Shown piece after piece: positions 1-7,076 of a stretch of DNA of 64,000 nt. Positions within the stretch are counted from its first letter, which is position 1, and each line of letters starts with the position of its first letter. A program made the translations under genes and the position numbers. Origin of the DNA: Pseudogulbenkiania subflava DSM 22618 (GTDB lineage: Bacteria; Pseudomonadota; Gammaproteobacteria; Burkholderiales; Chromobacteriaceae); assembly GCF_900177275.1 (NCBI RefSeq), contig NZ_FXAG01000008.1, positions 110,993 through 174,992 on the forward strand. The letters run 5' to 3'. Below the pieces are notes generated by a model, which worked only from the letters and a program-made list of their open reading frames with translations, was not told the DNA's origin and searched no databases.

Positions 1-2
1 TC

Positions 3-104
3 ACCCTGCTGCTGGCGGGGCTGCACGTCGCCTACCTGCTGTGTTATCGCCGCCACATGGTGCTGACGATGATCCGGGGGCAGGTGCGCCGCTCGCGTGC
101 CTGA
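3..104 (+). CDS. C-terminal end of an unidentified membrane protein (partial)
   Basis: Only the last 33 codons are inside the window, read in the frame that stops with TGA at 102-104. They encode a hydrophobic stretch rich in Leu and Ala, probably the last membrane-spanning helix. A strongly basic tail follows, with several Arg, as expected for a cytoplasmic end under the positive-inside rule. No family can be assigned from so little sequence. The frame is open to the window edge and is followed by a large inverted repeat that would end its transcript. It could be a chance frame, but the helix plus basic tail and the terminator make a real gene end more likely. Confidence 0.5.
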   Translation, partial: TLLLAGLHVAYLLCYRRHMVLTMIRGQVRRSRA

Positions 105-114
105 CAAAGGCCAT

Positions 115-175
115 CGGTGCTGCGCCCTACGCGGCCGACCGTCAGGCCGGCTTGCCGCCTAGGGCGTAGCACCCG
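115..175. terminator. Large inverted repeat between convergent genes
   Basis: The arms GGTGCTGCGCCCT (about 116-128) and AGGGCGTAGCACC (about 161-173) are nearly perfect reverse complements around a GC-rich loop. It lies between the rightward gene ending at 104 and the leftward MarR gene ending at 205, so it could serve both. No clear T-run is present. Confidence 0.5.
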
Positions 176-204
176 GCCGCTGCCGCCGCGCGACGCGGCG
201 TGTG

Positions 205-642
205 CTACTTGGCGTGACTCGCCAGGCGCAGGTTGACGTCGAGCCAGCCCTGGTGGGCATCCTTGCCGGCGCCGGCAAACGCCGCCAGCAGCAGCTTCGC
301 CTGCTCGCGGTGCAGCGACTCCTCCAGCTTGCGCCCCTCGATCGTCAACGTCAGCTCCTTCACCCGCTTGTCGTGCTCCGCGGCACGCGCTTCTACCAGT
401 CCCATCTCCATCAGCTGGCGCAGCGGGATGTTGATCGCCTGCTTGGTCACCCCCAGCGCCGCCAGCAGCGCCTTCACGCTCAGTCCCGGCGTGTGCGCCA
501 CGAAGAACAGGATGCGGTGGTGCACCCGCGCCAGGCCGCGGCGGGCCAGCATCTCGTCGGGTTTGGCGGTGAACGCCATGTAGGCGTGGAAGAAGGCCTC
601 CATCGAGGCGCGCAGGTCGGAAGAAACGGGCGTGTCGGGCAT
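205..642 (-). CDS. MarR-type winged-helix transcriptional regulator
   Basis: This is a 145-residue protein of MarR size. Residues about 53-83 form a helix-turn-helix (LSVKALLAALGVTKQAIN) and residues about 89-105 form the wing (EHDKRVKELTLTIEGRK, typical of MarR proteins). An N-terminal dimerisation helix is expected. It is transcribed divergently from the aminotransferase gene at 720. The 77-bp gap holds an inverted repeat that suits a MarR dimer, so it probably controls itself and that neighbour. The ATG at 640-642 was chosen because the earlier in-frame region lies in the intergenic AT-rich stretch. The ligand is unknown. Confidence 0.85.
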   Translation of the reverse strand: MPDTPVSSDLRASMEAFFHAYMAFTAKPDEMLARRGLARVHHRILFFVAHTPGLSVKALLAALGVTKQAINIPLRQLMEMGLVEARAAEHDKRVKELTLTIEGRKLEESLHREQAKLLLAAFAGAGKDAHQGWLDVNLRLASHAK

Positions 643-670
643 GTTGACGAGGGCCTGGTGCAGGCGTAAA

Positions 671-690
671 TTGGGTCAAAAAAATTGACA
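671..690. promoter_or_regulatory. Candidate operator in the marR/aminotransferase divergent region
   Basis: An inverted repeat GTCAA-N5-TTGAC spans 675-689 in an AT-rich patch. The right arm is part of TTGACA (685-690), which could be a -35 box for the rightward gene. A dimeric MarR protein bound here would block transcription. Assignment to the adjacent regulator is inference. Confidence 0.45.
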
Positions 691-719
691 TTTATAAGTC
701 CAGCCACTACGAGGGTAGC

Positions 720-1868
720 ATGTTTTCAGAACGCATCGAACGACTCAGCGGCTCGCTGATCCGCGAAATCCTCGCCGCCGCCCAGCGCCCCGAGGTCATT
801 TCCTTCGCCGGCGGCCTGCCGGCATCCACCTGCCTGCCGCCGCTGGACTTCCCCGACGTGCCGCCGGCGCTGGCCCAATACGGCACCAGCGAGGGCGAGC
901 CGGAGCTGCGCGAACAGATTGCCAAGGACGTGGCGCGCATCGGCCTGAGCTGCGACGCATCGCAGGTGCTGGTGCTGTCCGGCTCGCAGCAGGCACTCGA
1001 TCTCGCCGCCAAACTGTTCGTCGATCCGGGTACCCCGGTGATCACCGAAGGGCCGACCTACCTCGCCGCGCTGCAGGTGTTCCGCCTGTTCGGCGCCGCC
1101 TTCCACACCGTGGAGCAGCAGGACGGCCAGCTCCCTGCCGCCACGCTGCAGGCCGCCATCGCCGACAGCAAGGCCAAGCTCGCCTACCTGATCCCGACCT
1201 TCCAGAACCCGTCTGGTGCCTGCTATAGCGTCGAGACGCGCCAGGCGCTGGCGCGCGTGCTGGACGAGGCCCACCTGCCGGTGATCGAGGATGATCCCTA
1301 CCGCGCGCTGTCCTATGACGGCGATGCGCCGGCCCCGCTGGTGACGCACCTGAAGAGTGCGCCGTGGATCTACTGCGGCTCGTTCTCCAAGACCCTGGCG
1401 CCGGGCCTGCGCATCGGCTACCTGATCGCGTCCAAGGAACTGATGCCGCATCTGCTCAAGCTGAAGCAGGCGGTCGATCTGCACTCCAACCGTCTGGGCC
1501 AGTGGTTCATCGCACAGTGGCTGAAGAGCGGCGATTACCCCGCCCACCTCAATCGTCTGCAGCAGAACTACAAGGTCGGCCGTGATGCGATGCAAGCCGC
1601 ACTGGAGCGCCATTTCTCCGATCTGGCCGACTGGCAGGTGCCGCAAGGGGGCTTGTTCTTCTGGCTGACGTTGAAGAACAAGCGTGACACTCGCACCTTC
1701 CTCAAGCCGGCACTGGAACAGCACAACGTCGCCTTCATGCCGGGCGAGGCGTTCTACGCCGATCCGGACACCGGCATCGGCCACCTGCGGCTCAACTTCA
1801 GCCATGCCACCCCGGAACGCATCGAAGAGGGCATCGCGCGCCTAGCTGGGTTGATCCGCGCTGGCTGA
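720..1868 (+). CDS. PLP-dependent aminotransferase, class I/II (2-aminoadipate transaminase-like)
   Basis: A 382-residue fold-type I aminotransferase of the LysN / MocR-catalytic-domain group. Visible landmarks are NPSG (163-166), the DDPY motif whose Asp contacts the pyridoxal nitrogen (191-194), the Schiff-base lysine K224 in SFSK, and R231 just after it. There is no N-terminal GntR domain, so this is a stand-alone enzyme. The family moves amino groups between amino acids and 2-oxo acids; the precise substrate cannot be read from sequence. An AGGG ribosome site at 712-715 supports the ATG at 720. A strong terminator follows about 70 nt after the stop. Confidence 0.85.
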   Translation: MFSERIERLSGSLIREILAAAQRPEVISFAGGLPASTCLPPLDFPDVPPALAQYGTSEGEPELREQIAKDVARIGLSCDASQVLVLSGSQQALDLAAKLFVDPGTPVITEGPTYLAALQVFRLFGAAFHTVEQQDGQLPAATLQAAIADSKAKLAYLIPTFQNPSGACYSVETRQALARVLDEAHLPVIEDDPYRALSYDGDAPAPLVTHLKSAPWIYCGSFSKTLAPGLRIGYLIASKELMPHLLKLKQAVDLHSNRLGQWFIAQWLKSGDYPAHLNRLQQNYKVGRDAMQAALERHFSDLADWQVPQGGLFFWLTLKNKRDTRTFLKPALEQHNVAFMPGEAFYADPDTGIGHLRLNFSHATPERIEEGIARLAGLIRAG

Positions 1869-1936
1869 GGCCAACTAGGCAAGTCAGGGCAGGGGAAGGG
1901 GGCAAGCCAGCGTCCTTCCTCGCCCCATGGAAAAGC

Positions 1937-1973
1937 AAAAAGCCTGACGGGTTATCCCAGTCAGGCTTTTTCG
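1937..1973. terminator. Bidirectional Rho-independent terminator
   Basis: AAAAGCCTGAC and GTCAGGCTTTTT form a perfect stem flanked by A- and T-runs. It lies between the convergent aminotransferase gene and oxyR and can serve both strands. Confidence 0.9.
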
Positions 1974-1990
1974 TCTCTGCGGGTCGTCGT

Positions 1991-2929
1991 TCAGGCCGGC
2001 TGCGCGTCTTCTTCCAGCATGGTGACGCCCGGCAGGCCGGAGCGGAACACCGCCTGCTGCAGCGTGGTGACCGCCTTGCGGCGGAAGTACTGCTTGCGCG
2101 TCACCAGCATCACGCGCCGCTGCGGTGCCGGCTGGCTGAACGGCACCACCGACAGCAAGGCATCGTCGGCCGGGCTGACCGAGGTCGCCGGCAGCACCGT
2201 CACCCCCATGCCGCTCGCCACCATGTGGCGGATGGTGTTGAGCGAACTGCCCTGCAGCGTGCTGGCCAGGCTGCCGGACTGGTGCTGGCGATTGGCGAGC
2301 TCGCTGCACGACTGCAGCACCTGGTCGCGGAAGCAGTTGCCCTGGTTGAGCAGCAGCACGCTTTCTTCGGCCAACTGGCTGGGGCGCACCACCGGCTGTT
2401 TCTCCCATGGATGCCCCTTCGGCGTGGCCACCACGAACGGTTCGTCGTAGAGCGGGTAGGCCACCGTGCCGGGCTCCTCGAACGGGTCGGCCACGATGAT
2501 GGCGTCGACTTCGCCGCGCTTGAGCATCTCGGCCAGACGTGCCGTGTAGTTCTCCTCGAGAATCAGCGGCATGTCCGGCGCCAGGATGCGCAGCGCCGGG
2601 ATCAGCTTGGGCAGCAGGTAAGGGCTGATGGTGAAGATCACCCCCAACTTGAGCGGCCCCACCAGCTCGTTCTGGTGTTCACCGGCCAGCCGCTTCACCG
2701 TCTCCGCCTCTTCCAGCACGCGCTGGGCCTGCTCGATCACGCGCTCGCCGATATCGGTCACCGCCACCTCGGGGCCGCCGCGTTCGAACAGGGTGATGCC
2801 CAGTTCGTCCTCCAGCTTCTTGATGGCGATCGACAGCGTCGGCTGGCTGACATAGCAGCTCTGGGCCGCGCGGCCGAAGTGGCGCTCGCGCGCCACCGCC
2901 ACGATGTAACGCAGTTCGGTCAGCGTCAT
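1991..2929 (-). CDS. oxyR: Peroxide-sensing LysR-type regulator OxyR
   Basis: A 312-residue LysR-family activator. It has an N-terminal helix-turn-helix (about 18-38) and a periplasmic-binding-like sensor domain. The two redox cysteines fall at C199 and C208 in the NCFRDQVLQSC context, the same numbers as the E. coli peroxide switch, where they form a disulfide on H2O2 exposure. The gene starts 3 nt after the minE stop, so it is the last gene of a minC-minD-minE-oxyR unit. No OxyR target such as katG or ahpC is adjacent. One copy of the TTCGGCCAAC repeat lies inside the gene (2366-2375). Confidence 0.95.
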   Translation of the reverse strand: MTLTELRYIVAVARERHFGRAAQSCYVSQPTLSIAIKKLEDELGITLFERGGPEVAVTDIGERVIEQAQRVLEEAETVKRLAGEHQNELVGPLKLGVIFTISPYLLPKLIPALRILAPDMPLILEENYTARLAEMLKRGEVDAIIVADPFEEPGTVAYPLYDEPFVVATPKGHPWEKQPVVRPSQLAEESVLLLNQGNCFRDQVLQSCSELANRQHQSGSLASTLQGSSLNTIRHMVASGMGVTVLPATSVSPADDALLSVVPFSQPAPQRRVMLVTRKQYFRRKAVTTLQQAVFRSGLPGVTMLEEDAQPA

Positions 2930-2932
2930 GGC

Positions 2933-3196
2933 TTAGCGTTCGTGCTCCGGCAACACGATGTTGACCTCCAGCACCTCGAAGTTGTCCTGGCGCTCGAGGT
3001 TGACCTTGATGTCGTCCAAGTTGACCGCCACGTAGCGCGAGATCACCTCCATCAGCTCGCGCTGTAGTGCCGGCAGGTAGTCCGGGGCACCGGCACGGCC
3101 GTTACGCTCGTGAGCCAGGATGATCTGCAGGCGCTCACGCGCCACCTCGGCCGATTTCTTGCGCTTGCTGCCGAACAAAATGTCCATCAGCGACAT
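2933..3196 (-). CDS. minE: Cell division topological specificity factor MinE
   Basis: An 87-residue MinE of normal length. The N-terminal helix, starting MSLMDILFG and followed by a Lys/Arg patch, is the membrane-targeting and anti-MinCD part. The C-terminal half, with EVISRYVAV and EVNIVLP, is the dimerisation and topological domain. It stimulates MinD ATPase so that MinCD oscillates between the poles and Z-rings form at midcell. It sits between minD (4 nt upstream) and oxyR (3 nt downstream) and is surely cotranscribed with both. Confidence 0.96.
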   Translation of the reverse strand: MSLMDILFGSKRKKSAEVARERLQIILAHERNGRAGAPDYLPALQRELMEVISRYVAVNLDDIKVNLERQDNFEVLEVNIVLPEHER

Positions 3197-3199
3197 GGC

Positions 3200-4012
3200 T
3201 TAGCCTCCGAACAGTCGTTTGAGGAGCCCAACCTTCGGGACGTCGAGGAAACGCATCGGGCGGTCTTCCCCAAGGAAACGGGATACCACGTCGGCGTAGG
3301 CCTCGGAGGCATCGGTCCCCTTGAGGTGGATGGCCGGCGTACCCGAGTTGGAGGCCTGCAGCACCACCTGCGATTCCGGGATCACCCCCAGCAGCGATAC
3401 GCGCAGGATTTCCTTGACGTCATCGACCGACAGCATCTCGCCCTTTTCCACGCGGCTTGGCGAATAGCGCGTGATCAGCAGGTGTTCCTTGACCGGTTCG
3501 CGGCCCTCGATGGCGCGACGCGACTTGGACGACAGGATGCCGAGGATGCGGTCGGAGTCTCGCACCGACGACACTTCCGGGTTGGTCACGATCAGTGCCT
3601 CGTCGGCGAAGTAGAGCGCCATCAGTGCGCCCTTCTCGATGCCGGCCGGCGAATCGCAGACGATGAAGTCGAAGTTCATCGTGGCCAGGTCGTTCAGCAC
3701 CTTTTCCACGCCTTCTTCAGTCAGCGCATCCTTGTCGCGCGTCTGCGAGGCCGGCAGCACGTACAGGTTGTCGCAGTTCTTGTCCTTGATCAGCGCCTGG
3801 TTCAGCGTGGCCTCGTTGTTGACCACGTTGATCAGGTCGTACACCACGCGCCGCTCGCAGCCCATGATCAGGTCGAGGTTGCGCAGGCCCACGTCGAAAT
3901 CGATGACCACGGTCTTGTGGCCGCGCAGGGCCAGCCCGGAAGCGAAGCTGGCGCTGGTGGTGGTCTTGCCGACGCCGCCCTTGCCGGATGTCACGACGAT
4001 GATTTTTGCCAC
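3200..4012 (-). CDS. minD: Septum site-determining ATPase MinD
   Basis: A 270-residue ParA/MinD ATPase. The deviant Walker A GKGGVGKT is at residues 10-17, including the signature lysine K11. The C-terminal amphipathic membrane-targeting helix (VPKVGLLKRLFGG, last 13 residues) is intact. ATP-bound MinD binds the inner membrane and recruits MinC or MinE. The start codon is GTG (4010-4012), preceded by AAGGGAA as ribosome site. It is the second gene of the minCDE-oxyR unit. Confidence 0.97.
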   Translation of the reverse strand: MAKIIVVTSGKGGVGKTTTSASFASGLALRGHKTVVIDFDVGLRNLDLIMGCERRVVYDLINVVNNEATLNQALIKDKNCDNLYVLPASQTRDKDALTEEGVEKVLNDLATMNFDFIVCDSPAGIEKGALMALYFADEALIVTNPEVSSVRDSDRILGILSSKSRRAIEGREPVKEHLLITRYSPSRVEKGEMLSVDDVKEILRVSLLGVIPESQVVLQASNSGTPAIHLKGTDASEAYADVVSRFLGEDRPMRFLDVPKVGLLKRLFGG

Positions 4013-4048
4013 GATGATTCCCTTGATTAACCAGTGATGGAGTGTTCG

Positions 4049-4762
4049 TTATTCGCCGAGCGCGGTGATCACCAGGCGCTCGTTCTCGAGGAAGACTTGA
4101 GCCGGCTTGCCACGGATGCTGTCGGGCAGCGCCTGCTCGATGGTTCGATAGACGCCGGCGATCGACACCAGTTCAGCTTCCATGCATTGCGTGAAGATGC
4201 GCGCCGCGGTATTGCCGCGCGCGCCGGCCAGGGCGCGGCCGCGCAGCGGGGCGTAGACGTGGATGTTGCCGTCGGCGATCACTTCGGCGCCGGCGCTGAC
4301 CATCGCCAGCACCACCAGATCGCCACCCTTGGCATAAATCTGCTGGCCCGCCCGGACCGGGCGGTCGATGATCATCGTCGGGGCGCAGGCAGGGCTTTCC
4401 GGTATCGATGCCGGGGCCGGTTCGCTGACCGCCGCCTTGCCGCCGGTGACCTGTCCGGCGATGTGGGCCAGCCCGAAGCGATGAGCCAGTTCCTCGTAGG
4501 CCGGGTCAGGATGGCGCAGCGCCACGGCGCGGAAGCCGTAGTGACCGAGCAGGGACAGCACGCGGTCGAGGGCGAGATCGGCGGGGTTGTCAAGCGCGGC
4601 CACGTCGAGCACCACGGCCTCGGCGGCGGAAGGCTTGGCGCGATTGCCAAAGCGGCTTTCCAGTGCCTGGGTCAGCTCGTCGAGTTGGTTGCTGCGCAGT
4701 ACGAAGGCCAGCACGTCGAGGCTGGCCGATTTGATGTCGTAGGTGTTCGCCGTCTGGCTCAT
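4049..4762 (-). CDS. minC: Septum site-determining protein MinC
   Basis: A 237-residue FtsZ polymerisation inhibitor. The N-terminal FtsZ-inhibiting domain (about 1-115) is joined by an Ala/Pro/Glu-rich linker to the C-terminal beta-helix (from about 135). That domain carries the family sequence around RAGQQIYAKGGDLVVL and HVYAPLRGRALAG and binds MinD and FtsZ tails. It is the first gene of the leftward min-oxyR unit, with 36 bp to minD. The stretch upstream (4763-4983) holds no gene I can support and presumably carries the operon promoter. Confidence 0.95.
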   Translation of the reverse strand: MSQTANTYDIKSASLDVLAFVLRSNQLDELTQALESRFGNRAKPSAAEAVVLDVAALDNPADLALDRVLSLLGHYGFRAVALRHPDPAYEELAHRFGLAHIAGQVTGGKAAVSEPAPASIPESPACAPTMIIDRPVRAGQQIYAKGGDLVVLAMVSAGAEVIADGNIHVYAPLRGRALAGARGNTAARIFTQCMEAELVSIAGVYRTIEQALPDSIRGKPAQVFLENERLVITALGE

Positions 4763-4983
4763 GTCGCTGTAATAATGCCTAAAGATAGATTTCTTCTATG
4801 AAGGCGAGTGTACTGGCTTGCGGCGGGGCTTTCAATGAAAGTCGCACGCTCTGGCCGACGTGCTGCCGTCATGGATTTGTAATGCCCACGTGTTGTGATA
4901 TTGTCATGCCCTCACGCCCCGCTGCCGGGGTTTTTTGCCGCCTGGAGTGTTGCAAAAAACCCAACAGATTAGGGGCTTAGAAT

Positions 4984-5055
4984 ATTGTGCGATGCAACAA
5001 ACCGGTTGACCGAAAGGCAGGCTTTGGTTAAAGTGTAATTGCTGCATCGCACAAT
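4984..5055 (+). promoter_or_regulatory. Phasin promoter flanked by inverted 15-bp boxes (candidate PhaR sites)
   Basis: A good sigma70 promoter is visible: TTGACC at 5006-5011, 17-bp spacer, TAAAGT at 5029-5034. The box ATTGTGCGATGCAAC (4984-4998) lies just upstream of the -35. Its near-exact reverse complement GCTGCATCGCACAAT (5041-5055) covers the expected start point. PhaR-type repressors control phasin genes in PHA-making betaproteobacteria, so these boxes are likely operators. That link is inference. Confidence 0.6.
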
Positions 5056-5120
5056 GCGACAGAGGTACAGGGTTTGTTGCTGTTGTCGCTGGGTTACTTC
5101 CCAACTATTCAGGAGTCATT

Positions 5121-5669
5121 ATGTTTACTACTACTCAAGAACTGACCGCTCTTGGACAGGCGCAATTCGATAAAGCTGTACGCCTGTCTTCCCTCTTGCT
5201 GGGCAGCGCCGAGCGTTTCGCCGCTCTGCAGTTCGATCTGAGCCGCAAGGTGCTGGCCGAGAACGCCCAGCTGTTCAAGACCCTGGTCGACATCAAGGAT
5301 CCGAAGGCTCTGGTCGAGCTGCCGGCAGGTCTGGCTCAGCCGGCCCTGGACAAGGCCTTCGTTGCTGCCCGCAGCGTGTACGACGCCGCGGTGACCACCC
5401 AGGGTGAACTGACCGCCTTCGTCGAAGAGCAAGTTGCCGAGTCCAACAAGGCCGTGCTGTCCACCATCGACAAGCTGGCCAAGAACGCCCCGGCCGGTTC
5501 CGATGTTGCCGTCAGCGCGCTGAAGAACTTCGTGACCTCGTCCAACGCCGCCTTCGAAAGCGTGTCGCAGACCGCCAAGAAAGTCGGCACCGAACTGGCC
5601 GAAGCCGGTGTGCAGGCTGCAACCAAGTCCGCCAAGGTCGCTTCCGCTGCCGTTGCCAAGAAGGCCTGA
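5121..5669 (+). CDS. phaP: Phasin family protein (PHA granule surface protein)
   Basis: A 182-residue amphipathic protein of the betaproteobacterial phasin family: helical, no cysteine, and with an Ala/Lys-rich C-terminus (SAKVASAAVAKKA). Phasins coat polyhydroxyalkanoate granules and limit their size. The family hallmark is the N-terminal pattern with repeated aromatic and hydrophobic residues spaced along a helix (AQFDKAV, LLLGSAERFAALQFDLS). AGGAG at 5111-5115 sets the ATG. It stands alone between its own promoter and a strong terminator. PHA synthase genes are not in the window. Confidence 0.9.
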   Translation: MFTTTQELTALGQAQFDKAVRLSSLLLGSAERFAALQFDLSRKVLAENAQLFKTLVDIKDPKALVELPAGLAQPALDKAFVAARSVYDAAVTTQGELTAFVEEQVAESNKAVLSTIDKLAKNAPAGSDVAVSALKNFVTSSNAAFESVSQTAKKVGTELAEAGVQAATKSAKVASAAVAKKA

Positions 5670-5692
5670 TCGGGCCGGCATCGAGCCGAAGC

Positions 5693-5722
5693 AAAAAAAC
5701 CCGCCGCAAGGCGGGTTTTTTG
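5693..5722 (+). terminator. Rho-independent terminator of the phasin gene
   Basis: AAAAACCCGCC-GCAA-GGCGGGTTTTTT is a perfect stem with A- and T-runs on either side, about 25 nt after the phasin stop. Confidence 0.92.
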
Positions 5723-5887
5723 ATTGTTGACAAACCCCTTTTGCGAAGCGGAAGGGGTTTGTCGTGTAAACAGGAAGGCTGCGGCTTCAATAACGTATCG
5801 GGAGCGGCCGGCTTTGCCGGGTCCGCTAGAGTCTCGACAGGATGCGTTGTCCGCCGCCTGGAAACCCGCCGTAAGGCGGGTTTTTTT
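5723..5887. other. Structured intergenic stretch between twin terminators
   Basis: Perfect 12-bp arms at 5729-5740 and 5752-5763 (GACAAACCCCTT and its complement) make one hairpin. A second terminator with the same GGCGGGTT core as the phasin terminator sits at 5862-5887 (ACCCGCC-GTAA-GGCGGGT plus T7). The intervening 100 nt carry no coding signal I can support. The last hairpin may serve the leftward gene ending at 5886, or end a short rightward transcript. Confidence 0.45.
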
Positions 5888-6626
5888 ATGGGTGCGGCTG
5901 GCTGAGGGAGTCGAAGATGGCCTGCAGGGCGAGGCCTTGGCCCAGTGCCAGTTCGATCAGTTGGGCCAGGATCAGGGCATAGTGGCTTTGCTGGTAGGCC
6001 GGCAGGGCAAAGTGTGCCAGCAATTGCCAGGGATCGTGTGCGTCCTGCTGGGGCGGGTGCTGCGCCAGGTAGAGCTGGGACAGTTGCAACAGGTTGGTGG
6101 CCAGTTCTTTTTGCTGGCTGAAGAAATGGTTCCAGTCCGGTGGGCGCGGCGTTTCGCCGGGGGCGGTCCAGCCCGCCTGCAGCAGCAAGCCGAAGGCATA
6201 GCTCAGCGCCTCGAACACCGTTGCCACGAAATGGCCGCTGCCGGCGGGGCCGCAGTGCAGCCAGGCCCCCGGCAAGGGCGCCAGCGCATCCAGCACCGGC
6301 CTGGCGCCGTCCAGCGCCCGGTCCGAGCCGCCCACGAACAGGGCGAAGCCTTGCTGCACCCCGGGGGCTTGCCAGTTCGCCGCCACGTCGACGTAGCCCA
6401 GCCCGTGCTCCCGGCAGTTTCGCTCCCGGGTGGCACAGCTATCCGGAGTGGCGCGCTTCAGGTCCAGCAGCACGCCGCCGTACTGCAGCGCCTGCCCGTC
6501 GGCGGCAAAAGCGTGGGAAGCCGGCAGGGAGGGGAAGGGCTCAGCCGGCAAGCCGAACCCCTGCGCCGTCAGGCGGCGTCGAATCCATTCGAGGTAGGGC
6601 TCGTTACCGAGCGGGATGATTTGCAT
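5886..6626 (-). CDS. Degenerate 6-phosphogluconate dehydrogenase-like protein, probably inactive
   Basis: A 246-residue protein that aligns by eye to the first half of 6-phosphogluconate dehydrogenase. It matches over the strand-helix pattern YVDV..., FVGGS..., LHCGPAGSGHFV (about 79-134). Key residues are gone. The N-terminal Rossmann glycines are altered (PLGNEPY), the substrate loop SGG is replaced by N84-W85-Q86, and the catalytic lysine after GHFV is A135, with F138 and E139 where His and Asn are expected. The C-terminal all-helical domain is shortened. It is therefore unlikely to oxidise 6-phosphogluconate; a regulatory or scaffold role is possible. The ATG at 6624-6626 is preferred over a longer frame because homology begins there. 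Neighbours give no pathway hint. Confidence 0.6.
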   Translation of the reverse strand: MQIIPLGNEPYLEWIRRRLTAQGFGLPAEPFPSLPASHAFAADGQALQYGGVLLDLKRATPDSCATRERNCREHGLGYVDVAANWQAPGVQQGFALFVGGSDRALDGARPVLDALAPLPGAWLHCGPAGSGHFVATVFEALSYAFGLLLQAGWTAPGETPRPPDWNHFFSQQKELATNLLQLSQLYLAQHPPQQDAHDPWQLLAHFALPAYQQSHYALILAQLIELALGQGLALQAIFDSLSQPHP

Positions 6627-7031
6627 GCTTCTCAATACGTCAGGGCGCGAAGTCGAGGGTCGGCGTCCGGCGCGAGATGAACCCGCCCAGTGCCCTGCCA
6701 GGTTGTGGCTCCTTGCCATCTTCGACGTGTTTCGCGATCAGTTGCCCATTATCCACGTAGGGCCGGGCCAGCGAAAGCGGCAGAGAGCTGGTGCGGAGCC
6801 CCTCCCACTATAACTACCTCTTGCCGGAGAGAGAGGGGGCGGCGGTGAGTGCATCCTGTCTCACTTTAGCCGCGGCGACGGGAAGCGTGAGGTGTCGCCT
6901 GGCGCCGCTGCCGGCTGCGTGCGATGGGGGCGGTTCGGGGGGGGGGCTGCGCTAGCGGGGGTATCGTTGCCGACCGCGCTGTGGTGCCGGCGTCGCCGAC
7001 ACGTTGGCCGAAGCAGCCGGCGGAAACAAGA
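6627..7031. other. Intergenic region with no supported gene; G10 tract
   Basis: About 400 bp between the 6PGDH-like gene and the ppa terminator. Open frames here are short and lack ribosome sites or recognisable protein. It contains a run of ten G (6937-6946) and one copy of the GTTGGCCGAA repeat (7003-7012). The promoter of the leftward 6PGDH-like gene should lie near its left end. Confidence 0.5.
7003..7013 (-). repeat. TTCGGCCAAC-type repeat, intergenic copy
   Basis: CTTCGGCCAAC read on the minus strand, just past the ppa terminator. It is one of five intergenic copies of the dispersed 10-mer. Confidence 0.6.
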
Positions 7032-7056
7032 AAGCCGGCGATTCGCCGGCTTGCTT
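7031..7056 (-). terminator. Terminator of ppa
   Basis: AAGCCGGCG-ATT-CGCCGGCTT is a perfect hairpin 20 to 45 nt past the ppa stop. The leftward transcript reads into a TTTCTTG stretch. Confidence 0.85.
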
Positions 7057-7076
7057 GTCGTTCATCAGGGGAGGAC

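Noticed and set aside
6616..6813. Short plus-strand frame in the gap upstream of the 6PGDH-like gene
   Set aside because: No ribosome site and no protein-like pattern, and it overlaps the N-terminus of the leftward gene.
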